Shown here: positions 7,935 through 15,302 of the stretch, piece after piece
Layout of the letters: the number at the start of each line of letters is the position of its first letter
Numbering within the stretch: position 1 is the stretch's first letter
Assembly: GCA_003564915.1 (NCBI GenBank)
Contig: PXDX01000069.1
Location: 1-24,044 of the forward strand
Direction: 5' to 3'
DNA: 24,044 nucleotides
DNA from: a candidate division WWE3 bacterium
GTDB lineage: Bacteria; Patescibacteriota; WWE3; UBA101185; UBA10185
The notes under the pieces: model-generated
Seen by the model: the letters and a program-made list of their open reading frames with translations, nothing else
What the model was told of the DNA's origin: nothing
The model's database searches: none
Program-made: the position numbers and the translations under genes

Positions 7935-8336
7935 ATGGAAAACCAAAACCTGTCCAAAGCTTCCGATCCTAAGGTTAAAATGGTAAGAAATGCGCTTTTA
8001 TTGCTGATAGCGGCTATTGCTGTAATTTTCACGTTTAATGCACTCTCCGGATCCCCCTCTCCAGATCCTCATAATGGCAATGATATTGAAGAAAGGGATA
8101 CCGGCTTGATCAGTTATTCAGGGCGAGTGAAATATTTACCTCCTAATATCTATCCTGACGAGGATATCCGGTTTGAGCTGGTTAACACCGGAGGTGAAAA
8201 AATTATCTTATTAAGAGCCATAGATCAAAAACTGGAAGTGGTAGAGAACTTGGATGTTGTTGTTTCCGGAATTGAGGAAGAATCACTAGAAGGTGAAAAA
8301 GTTTTATTAGTTGAAAATGTCACGATCAAACAGTAA
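7935..8336 (+). CDS. Membrane-anchored protein with OB-like domain
   Basis: A 133-residue protein of unknown function. A hydrophobic helix at about residues 17-36 is followed by a short linker rich in Pro, Ser and Asn, then about 80 residues of predicted beta structure (LISYSGRVKYLP ... EKIILLRAID ... LDVVVSGIE ... KVLLVENVTI). The order of strands, with a Gly-rich turn before a final V..V..I strand, resembles an OB fold, but this is a guess from pattern. I chose the ATG at 7935 over the TTG at 7923 because the TTG overlaps the likely -10 box. It ends nine bases before ftsE, so it is probably part of the ftsEX operon and may be an extracytoplasmic partner of that complex. Confidence 0.65.
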   Translation: MENQNLSKASDPKVKMVRNALLLLIAAIAVIFTFNALSGSPSPDPHNGNDIEERDTGLISYSGRVKYLPPNIYPDEDIRFELVNTGGEKIILLRAIDQKLEVVENLDVVVSGIEEESLEGEKVLLVENVTIKQ

Positions 8337-8345
8337 GGTTGAGAA

Positions 8346-9038
8346 ATGCAAAAAAAGGAGCAAATAGAGTTTAAACATATCACAAAAATTTACGGAGACG
8401 GAGATCCCGTTCTTGATAAAGTAGGTTTTTCATTATTTAGAGGCGATTTTGCCTTTCTAGTAGGAGAGTCGGGCGCAGGAAAATCCACACTGGTCAAAAT
8501 CCTGATTAGAGAAGAAGAACCGGATGAGGGAGAGGTTTATTTTGAGGATCAAAATCTGTTGGAAATCCCCAAAAAAGACTTTCACAAAATTAGAAGAAAG
8601 ATTGGAGTTGTTTTTCAGGACTTTAAATTGCTGGAGTCAAAAACCGTCTACGAAAATGTTGCGATTTCTCTTGAAGTAGTAAAATCTTCACACAAGGAAA
8701 CTTCTGATCTTATACCCAACGTCCTTAGCATGGTCCATCTTCTGGATAAAAAAGATCACTTTCCCAACCAGCTTTCCGGCGGAGAGAAGCAGAGAGTCTC
8801 CATAGCAAGAGCGCTGGCGCATGAACCTGATATACTTGTAGCCGATGAACCGACAGGAATGATCGATCCGGAATCCGGAGAAAGGGTAATGGAAGTTTTA
8901 GAGCAAATTAATACAAGAGGCACAACAATACTAATGGCCACACACGATAAAGACATAGTTAACTCCTATAAAAAACGCGTTATCCGAATAAAAAGCGGAA
9001 AAATAGTTTCAGACAAAGAAGGAGGTTATGATGGCTAA
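8346..9038 (+). CDS. ftsE: Cell-division ABC transporter ATPase FtsE
   Basis: A 230-residue ABC ATPase. Visible motifs: Walker A GESGAGKS (40-47), Q-loop Gln91, signature LSGGEKQR (143-150), Walker B ILVADE (163-168) and the H-loop histidine His200. The assignment to FtsE rather than another small ABC ATPase rests on the ftsX gene that overlaps its end and on FtsE-like sequence such as VVFQDFKLL and ADEPTG.IDP. FtsE binds FtsX on the cytoplasmic side, and ATP hydrolysis drives FtsX to activate a periplasmic or surface peptidoglycan hydrolase at the septum. Here the candidate hydrolase is the next gene but one (9917-11236). An AAGG-type ribosome site precedes the ATG. Confidence 0.93.
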   Translation: MQKKEQIEFKHITKIYGDGDPVLDKVGFSLFRGDFAFLVGESGAGKSTLVKILIREEEPDEGEVYFEDQNLLEIPKKDFHKIRRKIGVVFQDFKLLESKTVYENVAISLEVVKSSHKETSDLIPNVLSMVHLLDKKDHFPNQLSGGEKQRVSIARALAHEPDILVADEPTGMIDPESGERVMEVLEQINTRGTTILMATHDKDIVNSYKKRVIRIKSGKIVSDKEGGYDG

Positions 9039-9912
9039 ATTTTTTAAATTAGGAGAACCTTTGAAGAAGGAAAGAATGCTTTCCTTAGCCAATATAATGG
9101 TAATGACCATTACTTTTTTGATACTAGGTCTGTTCCTCATGCTCGTATTCGTTTCTCAATCTACTTTAAGTTACTTGGAACAACAAACCCAAATAACGGC
9201 GTTCTTCAAGGATGATTTTGGAGAAGACCAGATAGTCTCTCTGAAAGAAGAGCTGATGCGAGACGAACGTGTTTATAATGTGGAATATATCTCCAAAGAG
9301 GATGCCTTAGAAATTTTTACAGAGATCAACAAAGATGAACCGTTACTCCTTGAAGCGGTTACAGCTAACATACTCCCTGCAAGTCTAAATATCCAAACTA
9401 AAAAGGTGGAAGATCTCCAAGTCTTAGCAGAACAACTGAATCAAAATGAAGGCGTGGAGGGCGTGAGATATTTTGAGGAGGTCATGTCAAGTTTCCAACA
9501 GATAGCGCAAGTAATATATCTTCTGGGCTTCCTTCTCTCCGGGATGTTCCTTTTTATCTCTTTCTCAGCAATTATAATTACTCTAAGAATATTCATTAGC
9601 AGAAAGGGTAGGGAGATAGAAATATTAAAGCTTGTAGGCGCATCCAACAGTTTTGTACAGAGACCGATCATCGCTCAAGGTGTATTTTTTAGTTTTATAT
9701 CGTCATTTTTAGCCGCAATGGTTATAATTCTGGGGGCCTTACTAATAGAGCAAACGTACTTTTCGGGCGAGCTGATAGTGCCTTTTGCGGAAGGATTTAC
9801 CGCAACTCCTTTTGTCCTGGGAATAGCAACCGGAGTGATCTTGATCGTATCTGGAATAATTCTGGGCTTACTGGCAAGTAAAACTGCTGTTATAAAGTAC
9901 CTTAAATTTTAA
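9031..9912 (+). CDS. ftsX: Cell-division membrane protein FtsX
   Basis: About 293 residues with FtsX topology: one N-terminal membrane helix (about 21-44), a large extracytoplasmic domain (45-160) and three further helices (about 161-189, 213-240 and 261-283). The GREIEILKLVGAS segment after the second helix is the conserved FtsX coupling motif. The extracytoplasmic domain (PASLNIQ, ALEIFTEI) is the part that binds the coiled coil of the hydrolase in known systems. Two ATGs stand in tandem at 9028 and 9031. GGAGG at 9021-9025 gives five bases to the second and only two to the first, so I prefer 9031. The gene overlaps the end of ftsE. Confidence 0.92.
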   Translation: MAKFFKLGEPLKKERMLSLANIMVMTITFLILGLFLMLVFVSQSTLSYLEQQTQITAFFKDDFGEDQIVSLKEELMRDERVYNVEYISKEDALEIFTEINKDEPLLLEAVTANILPASLNIQTKKVEDLQVLAEQLNQNEGVEGVRYFEEVMSSFQQIAQVIYLLGFLLSGMFLFISFSAIIITLRIFISRKGREIEILKLVGASNSFVQRPIIAQGVFFSFISSFLAAMVIILGALLIEQTYFSGELIVPFAEGFTATPFVLGIATGVILIVSGIILGLLASKTAVIKYLKF

Positions 9913-9916
9913 GGGT

Positions 9917-11236
9917 ATGCTTAAAAACAAATTGCCACAAAAAAAGCTTCTTGTCTTATTAGCGGTAATATTCCTGATCATACCTGGAACTGTGGGTATG
10001 GTGTGGGCTGAAGATACGGAAGAAACGGAAATATCAGAATCAGAATCCGATAGCAGAAGCGAATATATAAAACAAACCCAAGGAGAAATTGATGCCTTGG
10101 AAGACCAGATCAGAGAGTATGAAAGCAAGATCCAACAGTTACGTGAAGAAAGCAGCACTCTAAAGAACGAGATAGAATACGCGGAAAGCCAAATACAGGT
10201 CACTCAACTTAGAATTCAAAGCACGGAAAATCAAATAGCTGTAACAGCAGACCGGATCAGGAGTCTGGGTCAGGATATCGATAGCCTTTCTTCAAGGCTG
10301 GATAGAATAAAAGGCTCAATTGAGTACCAGATGGAGCTTCTGGCTAAAAGACAGAGGGAATTCTACAAGGTCGAGGGTGCTAATTCCTCTGGAATGAATT
10401 TCTTGTTATTTCTTATAGAACCCCTACAGCTAGAAAGAGTAATTCAAAAATCCACTTATTCCAAAATCATGCAAGAGAGAGATCGAACTATTTTGGATGA
10501 AATGGACAGGACAAAGACGGCTTATTCAAATCAAAAAGATATTTTTGAGGATAAAAAAGAGGAAGAAGAGACCCTAAAGGCTCGGATAGAGGAACAAAAA
10601 GCGCAATTGGACACGTACAAGAGCGACCTCGAAGGTCAAAGGTCAGCAAAAGAAGCTTTACTAAGAGAAACCCAAAACGATGAAAGCAAATACCAGGCTC
10701 TGCTGGAGCAGGCTAGGCAGGAGTTCATATCTCTGCAAGCTATACTGGCGGGAAGCGGTATAGAAGGGTCCGGAAGTTTCGTTGAAGCCGGGCAAATCAT
10801 AGGAAGTGTTATTGTGGGCCCATCATGCAATTCTAGTGGAACACACCTGCATTTTACGGTGAGAGAGGAGAACCTTTCCAGAAATCCCTTTGATTACCTA
10901 AGCCCTCTATCTGAGTATAGAAACTGTAGCGGCCCCTCCTGTACATCTGGAGGAGATCCTTTCAACCCTTCCGGCGACTGGCAATGGCCTTTAAGAGGTT
11001 ATATAACCATGCATCAGGGATACGGATACACCTGGGCGGTCAAAAATACCTGGGTCGGAGGTATCTACAGTTTCCATGACGGCATAGACATAAGCAGTAC
11101 TCAACTTACGATATTTGCGGTCGCGGACGGGATCTACTACCGAGGTTATTATGATACTGGTTATTGTAGATTGAATTATATTAGGATAGATCATGAAGAT
11201 GGTCTGCAAACTTACTATCTCCACGTTAATTACTAA
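9917..11236 (+). CDS. Coiled-coil peptidoglycan hydrolase with circularly permuted M23 domain
   Basis: A 439-residue exported protein, probably the FtsEX-controlled peptidoglycan hydrolase (EnvC/PcsB-like in role). Residues 1-31 are a signal peptide (cleavage likely after VWA). Residues about 50-270 are long coiled coil with a helical break near 155-165. The rest is an M23 (LytM) domain in unusual order: GQIIGSV and GTHLHFTVRE (about 290-315) and NPFDYL come first, then WPLRG, HDGIDI (387-392), AVADG and finally YLH ending at His436, three residues from the C-terminus. A normal M23 domain runs WPL, HxxxD, YAHL, GQ.IG, HLHF. All expected ligands are present (His387, Asp391, His436, His310, His312), so it may be active. 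No continuation of the domain is found after the stop. Confidence 0.85.
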   Translation: MLKNKLPQKKLLVLLAVIFLIIPGTVGMVWAEDTEETEISESESDSRSEYIKQTQGEIDALEDQIREYESKIQQLREESSTLKNEIEYAESQIQVTQLRIQSTENQIAVTADRIRSLGQDIDSLSSRLDRIKGSIEYQMELLAKRQREFYKVEGANSSGMNFLLFLIEPLQLERVIQKSTYSKIMQERDRTILDEMDRTKTAYSNQKDIFEDKKEEEETLKARIEEQKAQLDTYKSDLEGQRSAKEALLRETQNDESKYQALLEQARQEFISLQAILAGSGIEGSGSFVEAGQIIGSVIVGPSCNSSGTHLHFTVREENLSRNPFDYLSPLSEYRNCSGPSCTSGGDPFNPSGDWQWPLRGYITMHQGYGYTWAVKNTWVGGIYSFHDGIDISSTQLTIFAVADGIYYRGYYDTGYCRLNYIRIDHEDGLQTYYLHVNY

Positions 11237-11274
11237 AAATCTATTCTGAGTAGTAAATAGGCTATTTAACAATG

Positions 11275-11294
11275 CAAGTTTTTTATTAAACTTG
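11275..11294 (+). terminator. Hairpin after the M23 gene
   Basis: Seven-base arms CAAGTTT and AAACTTG enclose a six-base T-rich loop in the 63-base gap after the hydrolase gene. The stem is AT-rich and lacks a U-tract, so it would be a weak terminator or an RNA end-protecting element. It also lies just before the GTG start of the next gene. Confidence 0.35.
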
Positions 11295-11299
11295 AGTTT

Positions 11300-11983
11300 G
11301 TGTTCAAGACTATCTGTTTCTTTATATCGCTACTTCTTTCTTTATTCTTTATCAAACAATCCCTTTGCGAAGAAAAGTCTTTCTACTACTTTGATTTTAA
11401 AACTAATACATCGATTGTACCTTACTCAGGAGAAATTGAGATCTCCATGGAATACACAACAAATATCCCGGAAGAACTAAGTTTTAAGTTTAGACCTATC
11501 TTAGAGAATGGGATGGTCATGATCATTGGAGAAGATCAACAAACCTGGTTACTGCAAAATAATTCTTGGAATAAAATGCCAAGGATTAATGAATCTACAC
11601 GGTTAAAAATACACCCTATAGGAAGTACGGTGAATTTACATTTTGAGATCAAAAACCCGATCAACGAAGAGATATATGAAACTCCCAAAAAAACTCTAAA
11701 TACTTTGAGATCTTATAATTACTATAAGAACAGATTGAACACCAACTTGAAGGAGTGGAGAGGGGGAGAACAAACTGAAAGTACGGAAAAGAAAGACGTA
11801 AAAAATCATAAAATGCCCGATGAGATCCAATCACAAACTGAAAATCCTAAAATTTCTAAAGGGAGCGTAACAAAGATAATTGTTCATTTGACGGCTTTTA
11901 GTCTTTCTTCTGTAGCGGGCTTTATAAGAGAAGATGATAAAATGCTTCTATGCGAAGAGTTACCAGATATACCCCTTCAGTAA
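11300..11983 (+). CDS. Secreted or membrane-anchored protein of unknown function
   Basis: A 227-residue protein I do not recognise. Residues 1-23 are a signal peptide ending near Cys23, but the preceding residues do not form a proper lipobox. Residues 27-125 look like a beta-sandwich or Ig-like domain (alternating strands, SIVPYSGEIEISMEY, STVNLHFEIKN). A charged linker (about 145-188) leads to a modest hydrophobic segment (192-208) that may anchor the C-terminus, then an acidic tail. The start is a GTG without a visible Shine-Dalgarno sequence, so the exact start is uncertain. It overlaps the VanZ-like gene by 34 bases. It is more AT-rich than its neighbours. Confidence 0.6.
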   Translation: MFKTICFFISLLLSLFFIKQSLCEEKSFYYFDFKTNTSIVPYSGEIEISMEYTTNIPEELSFKFRPILENGMVMIIGEDQQTWLLQNNSWNKMPRINESTRLKIHPIGSTVNLHFEIKNPINEEIYETPKKTLNTLRSYNYYKNRLNTNLKEWRGGEQTESTEKKDVKNHKMPDEIQSQTENPKISKGSVTKIIVHLTAFSLSSVAGFIREDDKMLLCEELPDIPLQ

Positions 11984-12321
11984 TAGTGGGGCTAATTATA
12001 CTTGCGGCAACTGTAATGCCTGCTCAATCAATAGAATCAGCGGGCTTAAGTAGAGAGATCTATCATATTAAAGGTCACTTTCTGTTTTACGGCTTATTTT
12101 CAATAACTCTCTATAAGGGTTCGAAAAACTATCTGACTCCTTTTACTGTTGCTATTGTCTACGGAATAATCATGGAAAATATTCAGCGCATGATTCCGGG
12201 AAGATCTTTTGAATATCTGGATATAATAATAAATAGTTTGGGCGCCCTGGCGGCCCTTTTAATCGTATGGAAAAGATCGTCAATTCTACCGAAGAAACTA
12301 AGGATCTGGCTAGAGAGCTAG
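11950..12321 (+). CDS. VanZ-like membrane protein
   Basis: A 123-residue membrane protein with three or four hydrophobic helices (about 9-25, 42-56, 62-77 and 88-106). The IKGHFLFYGLFS segment, the ENIQRMIPGR motif (76-85) and the YLDIIINSLGAL helix (89-100) are the conserved signature of VanZ-like proteins (H..YF....L, E..Q...PGR, D...N..G). VanZ gives low-level teicoplanin resistance in enterococci, but the wider family has no settled biochemical role. A general envelope function is all that can be said here. The gene overlaps the preceding one by 34 bases and tsaE by 55 bases. Confidence 0.75.
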   Translation: MRRVTRYTPSVIVGLIILAATVMPAQSIESAGLSREIYHIKGHFLFYGLFSITLYKGSKNYLTPFTVAIVYGIIMENIQRMIPGRSFEYLDIIINSLGALAALLIVWKRSSILPKKLRIWLES

Positions 12322-12728
12322 CTGAGAGAGTTGAACCAAATCAAATATTAGCTTTATACGGCAACTTGGGTTCCGGTAAAACAACTTTTACGAGATTTCT
12401 GGTTAGATCGCTTGGATTCAAAAATAAGGTGCAAAGTCCAAGTTTTGTTTTAAGTAGGATCTACAAAAAGAAAGACCCAAAAAAACGAGGAAAAAAGGAG
12501 AACGACGAAATAAATCAAATAAAGCATCTGGATTTTTACAGACTGGTTTCGCATGAGGAAATTTCAGATCTAGGGCCTCAGGAATTGCTCGACCCGGATG
12601 GCGGTATAATAATTATTGAGTGGCCTGAGATGGTTGAGGAACACTTAAAAGACAAAGAAGTTATAAAAATTTATTTCACAGATCTGGGAAATGAAAAAAG
12701 AAAGATCGAAATACACAATTTACATTGA
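12267..12728 (+). CDS. tsaE: tRNA t6A biosynthesis ATPase TsaE
   Basis: A 153-residue P-loop ATPase of the TsaE family, which together with TsaB and TsaD makes threonylcarbamoyl-adenosine at position 37 of ANN-decoding tRNAs. Motifs: P-loop GNLGSGKT (32-39), QSPSFVL (56-62), HLDFYR (87-92) and IIEWPE (116-121). A lysine-rich stretch (about 67-84) between the second and third motifs is longer than usual. The start fits the family, where the P-loop begins about 30 residues in, so the 55-base overlap with the VanZ-like gene looks genuine. The 3' end overlaps the mini tsaB by 38 bases, in line with a shared pathway. tsaD is not in the window. Confidence 0.93.
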   Translation: MEKIVNSTEETKDLARELAERVEPNQILALYGNLGSGKTTFTRFLVRSLGFKNKVQSPSFVLSRIYKKKDPKKRGKKENDEINQIKHLDFYRLVSHEEISDLGPQELLDPDGGIIIIEWPEMVEEHLKDKEVIKIYFTDLGNEKRKIEIHNLH

Positions 12729-13014
12729 TACAACTAAAAGATACGAAAAGTTAGTAACCCTGTACAAAGGAGATGAAGAAATTGCCACATCAAAGGGGAA
12801 TATTGACATAGCAGGAGAAATACAAAAAATCCTGAATAAAACGTCGTTAAACGTACAAGACGTAGAAATCGTAAAAGCCAATCCCGGCCCCGGATCTTTT
12901 ACCGGAATTAAAATCGGCCTAACTATAGCAAACGTTCTAAACCGATTTTTTACCAAAGCCGGATCCAACAATATCATAGAACCTGAATATGGTGGTCCTC
13001 CGAACATCACTTAG
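12691..13014 (+). CDS. tsaB: Miniature TsaB, t6A complex scaffold subunit
   Basis: A 107-residue TsaB-like protein, about half the usual 220-230. The first half has the ASKHA strand TIYIDTT and the diagnostic PGPGSFTGIKIGL (65-77), the helix by which TsaB dimerises with TsaD. After a short helix the protein jumps to EPEYGGPPNIT (97-107), which resembles the P.Y...P.IT ending of full-length TsaB proteins. So it looks like an internal deletion of the second subdomain, not a C-terminal truncation. It overlaps tsaE by 38 bases; no better start is seen downstream. It probably still binds TsaD, though this is inferred from the kept interface motif. Confidence 0.82.
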   Translation: MKKERSKYTIYIDTTKRYEKLVTLYKGDEEIATSKGNIDIAGEIQKILNKTSLNVQDVEIVKANPGPGSFTGIKIGLTIANVLNRFFTKAGSNNIIEPEYGGPPNIT

Positions 13015-13056
13015 GATATGACAAATATTCTGAACATAAAGGTTATTTCCTCATAG

Positions 13057-13062
13057 TATAAT
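13057..13062 (+). promoter_or_regulatory. -10 box TATAAT placed for leaderless epimerase mRNA
   Basis: A perfect TATAAT ends six bases before the ATG at 13069, so transcription would begin at or within a base or two of the start codon itself. No Shine-Dalgarno sequence is present. A weak -35-like TGAACA (13031-13036) is 20 bases upstream, too far to be convincing. Confidence 0.55.
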
Positions 13063-13068
13063 GATCGT

Positions 13069-14040
13069 ATGAAAATCATCGTTACGGGGAGCGCGGGATA
13101 TATTGGATCAAACTTAACAACCTACCTTCTTGAAAGAGGTTATGAAGTTTTGGGTATAGACAATTTTAACGATTATTACTCACCTCAAGTTAAAGAGTTC
13201 AACATTCAAAACTTTCACAACAATAAGAAATTTAGGCTTTATAGAAAAGATATTTCCAATCGCTCAGATGTACAGGAAATTTTTAAGCAAAACCCGGATA
13301 CAGATGCTGTAGTACACCTTGCAGCCTGGGCGGGAGTTACATATTCCGTAGAGCACCCCCATACCTACGTGGTAAATAATATTCTTGGAACTAATAATTT
13401 AGTGGATCAGTGCCTAAATCACAAAATAAAAAATTTCATATTTGCATCTACTTCCTCTATCTACGGAGATAATCCCACTCCTTTTAAAGAAGAAATGGAC
13501 ACCAGCACGCCTAACGCCCCATATCCAGCAACAAAAAAAGCTAGCGAGGTCATGCTTTACACAGCCGCCAAGAATCATGATCTTAACGTAACTGTCTTCA
13601 GATTTTTTAATCCCCTGGGACCTTATCTAAGGCCGGATATGGCTCTTCCCAAATTAATCCGATCCGCAGAATACAAAAAAGTATTTGAGCTCTGGCAAGA
13701 TCCAAACAGCAGCTCCCGTGATTACACCTATATAAACGATATGCTTAAAGCGATTGAGAGCGTTATCAAAAAACCTCAAAAATACGAAATAATGAACCTT
13801 GGGAACTCCTCACCTGTCAGTCTTTCCGATCTTATGGACTGCGTTGAAAAAATAACGGGTAAAGAGGTGGAAACCAAGAAAAAATATTTGCCGGGGCAGA
13901 TGAAAGAAACATTTGCCGATATTAAAAAAGCAAAAGCTTTAATAGGATATAATCCTATTACTTCTCTGGAAGATATGGTAAAGATATACTATGGCTGGTT
14001 CTTAAATCAACCGGATTGGTATAAAAAAGGAGATTTCTAA
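13069..14040 (+). CDS. NAD-dependent nucleotide-sugar epimerase (SDR family)
   Basis: A 323-residue extended short-chain dehydrogenase, most like UDP-glucuronate or UDP-glucose 4-epimerases. The NAD-binding motif GSAGYIG is at 7-13, the acidic residue after the second strand is Asp30 (GIDNFNDYY), the catalytic Ser lies in ASTSSIYG (125-132), and Tyr151 and Lys155 form YPATK. RFFNPLGPYLRPDMAL and SRDYTYINDM are typical of the UDP-glucuronate 4-epimerase branch, and the ending GYNP.TSLEDM...YYGWF fits too. The exact sugar cannot be settled. The gene overlaps the glycosyltransferase by one base (TAATG), so the epimerase likely supplies a sugar nucleotide for lipid-linked or surface glycan synthesis. 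Confidence 0.87.
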   Translation: MKIIVTGSAGYIGSNLTTYLLERGYEVLGIDNFNDYYSPQVKEFNIQNFHNNKKFRLYRKDISNRSDVQEIFKQNPDTDAVVHLAAWAGVTYSVEHPHTYVVNNILGTNNLVDQCLNHKIKNFIFASTSSIYGDNPTPFKEEMDTSTPNAPYPATKKASEVMLYTAAKNHDLNVTVFRFFNPLGPYLRPDMALPKLIRSAEYKKVFELWQDPNSSSRDYTYINDMLKAIESVIKKPQKYEIMNLGNSSPVSLSDLMDCVEKITGKEVETKKKYLPGQMKETFADIKKAKALIGYNPITSLEDMVKIYYGWFLNQPDWYKKGDF

Positions 14041-15026
14041 TGGAAAGATCAAAAGAAGAAAAAAAACTAGTCTCAATCGTCATTCCCTGCTACAACGAAG
14101 AGAAAAATATAGACAGAACATTAGAGGGCTTATTGCAGATCGCAGAGGAGCATCCCTATGATTTTGAAATTATTGCGGTTAACGACGGGAGTACTGATAA
14201 AACATGGGATGTGATAGCTAAATTCGCGCAAGAATTTTCCCCGATAAAAGGGATAAACCAAATGACCAATTACGGTCAGAGTGCCGCCTATCAAGCAGGT
14301 TTTGATCTGGCTCGAGGGGATTATATTATGACAGTTTCGGCCGATCTAGAAATACCTCTTGATAACGTTAAGATCGTAATAAAGAAACTTGACGAAGGCT
14401 ATGATTTTGTAAACACCAACAGAGTTAGCCGCTGGAAGAACGAAAACGGCAATAATAACAGAGCCCAAAAAAGCGACATGGCCAACAGAATCATTACCGC
14501 GATCTCCGGAGTAAAAATGGAAGATCGGGGATCAGGTATGAAGGGTTTTACAAAGATCATAGCAAAAAACTTAAATCTATACGGAGAGATGCATAGATTC
14601 ATACCGGACTATACTTCTATATTTGGGGCTAGAATGGTCGAATTTGAAGTTCAATTTAGAGATAGGGATTTTGGAACCTCTGCCTATAACGGAAACAGAC
14701 GTACCATCAAAGTTTTACTGGATCTAGTAACCTTGGCTTTTATGCTGTACTTTGCCAAGAAACCATTCTATGCTCTCCCCGGAAGGTTGTTTGGTGCCAC
14801 AGGAGCAATAATAACCGGTTTTGGTATTACGATTGGTTTTTATTTGGGGATACTAAAGGTTCTGGGTCAGGATATTGGTGGAAGACCTCTTCTTTCGGCA
14901 TCGATTCTAATGATCTTTGTGGGAATACAATCCATGCTAACAGGTGTATTGGGGGAACTCCTAATGCGGATATATTTTGAGTCTGCGGGTAGAAAAACCT
15001 ATACCACCAGGGAAATAATAATTTAA
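14040..15026 (+). CDS. Family-2 glycosyltransferase, DPM1/GtrB-like
   Basis: A 328-residue membrane glycosyltransferase. The GT-A domain (about 10-235) has SIVIPCYNEEKNID (12-25), VNDGSTDKTW (47-56), NYGQSAAYQAGF (77-88) and DRGSGMKGF (162-170). Two C-terminal membrane helices (about 252-274 and 285-307) match GtrB/ArnC/DPM1-like enzymes that move a sugar from a nucleotide to polyprenyl phosphate. The usual DAD metal site reads SAD here (100-102), so the first Asp is replaced. The start overlaps the epimerase stop. Donor and acceptor are unknown; a lipid-linked sugar for surface glycosylation is the best guess. Confidence 0.87.
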   Translation: MERSKEEKKLVSIVIPCYNEEKNIDRTLEGLLQIAEEHPYDFEIIAVNDGSTDKTWDVIAKFAQEFSPIKGINQMTNYGQSAAYQAGFDLARGDYIMTVSADLEIPLDNVKIVIKKLDEGYDFVNTNRVSRWKNENGNNNRAQKSDMANRIITAISGVKMEDRGSGMKGFTKIIAKNLNLYGEMHRFIPDYTSIFGARMVEFEVQFRDRDFGTSAYNGNRRTIKVLLDLVTLAFMLYFAKKPFYALPGRLFGATGAIITGFGITIGFYLGILKVLGQDIGGRPLLSASILMIFVGIQSMLTGVLGELLMRIYFESAGRKTYTTREIII

Positions 15027-15061
15027 GGCCCTCTCACTAAAAATCTTATAGCAAGAGGGCC
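15027..15061. terminator. Bidirectional hairpin between convergent genes
   Basis: Eight-base arms GGCCCTCT and AGAGGGCC with a 19-base AT-rich loop lie directly after the glycosyltransferase stop and just before the 3' end of the leftward small gene. The stem is GC-rich, but neither side has a proper U-tract. Placement between convergent genes supports termination in both directions. Confidence 0.6.
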
Positions 15062-15066
15062 AAGCC

Positions 15067-15258
15067 CTAACTTCTTCTCTCTTCACTTGGTCTTCGTTCC
15101 TTAATCAGGATTTTGAAAGCGCAATGGGAAACTATCAGGACCGAGAAACCGAAGAAAGATACCCCGATCTCCTCTGAGTAAGGTGAAATAAAAATCGGAC
15201 CCATCCACCCCACACAAAGACCGGCCAATCCAGCCAAGAACATCTTCCAAATAATCAT
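15067..15258 (-). CDS. Small two-helix membrane protein
   Basis: A 63-residue protein of unknown function with two hydrophobic segments (about 4-24 and 32-50) and a basic C-terminal tail (KERRPSEERR), giving a small hairpin membrane protein. I chose the ATG at 15258 over the GTG at 15264 because GAGG stands six bases before it, ideal for a ribosome site. It is supported by a good minus-strand promoter (15303-15331) and a hairpin after its stop. It is a stand-alone gene, divergent from lepA. No family recognised. Confidence 0.62.
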   Translation of the reverse strand: MIIWKMFLAGLAGLCVGWMGPIFISPYSEEIGVSFFGFSVLIVSHCAFKILIKERRPSEERRS

Positions 15259-15302
15259 TTTCACCCTCTCCCTTACTATTCCTTCGGAAGCTCTTGTTCT
15301 AA

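Noticed and set aside
10991..11272. 93-residue frame antisense to the M23 domain
   Set aside because: Entirely opposite conserved M23 motifs apart from a short stretch; no independent signals.
11237..11299. Possible continuation of the M23 domain after the stop (frameshift truncation)
   Set aside because: No GQ.IG or HLHF-like segment occurs in any frame after 11236; these motifs occur earlier in the same protein, which supports permutation instead.
11292..11480. 62-residue frame starting TTG at 11292
   Set aside because: Shadow of the secreted protein gene at 11300, which has a signal peptide and longer frame.
12720..13010. 96-residue reading frame antisense to tsaB
   Set aside because: It lies wholly opposite a gene with clear family motifs and has no ribosome site or recognisable features.
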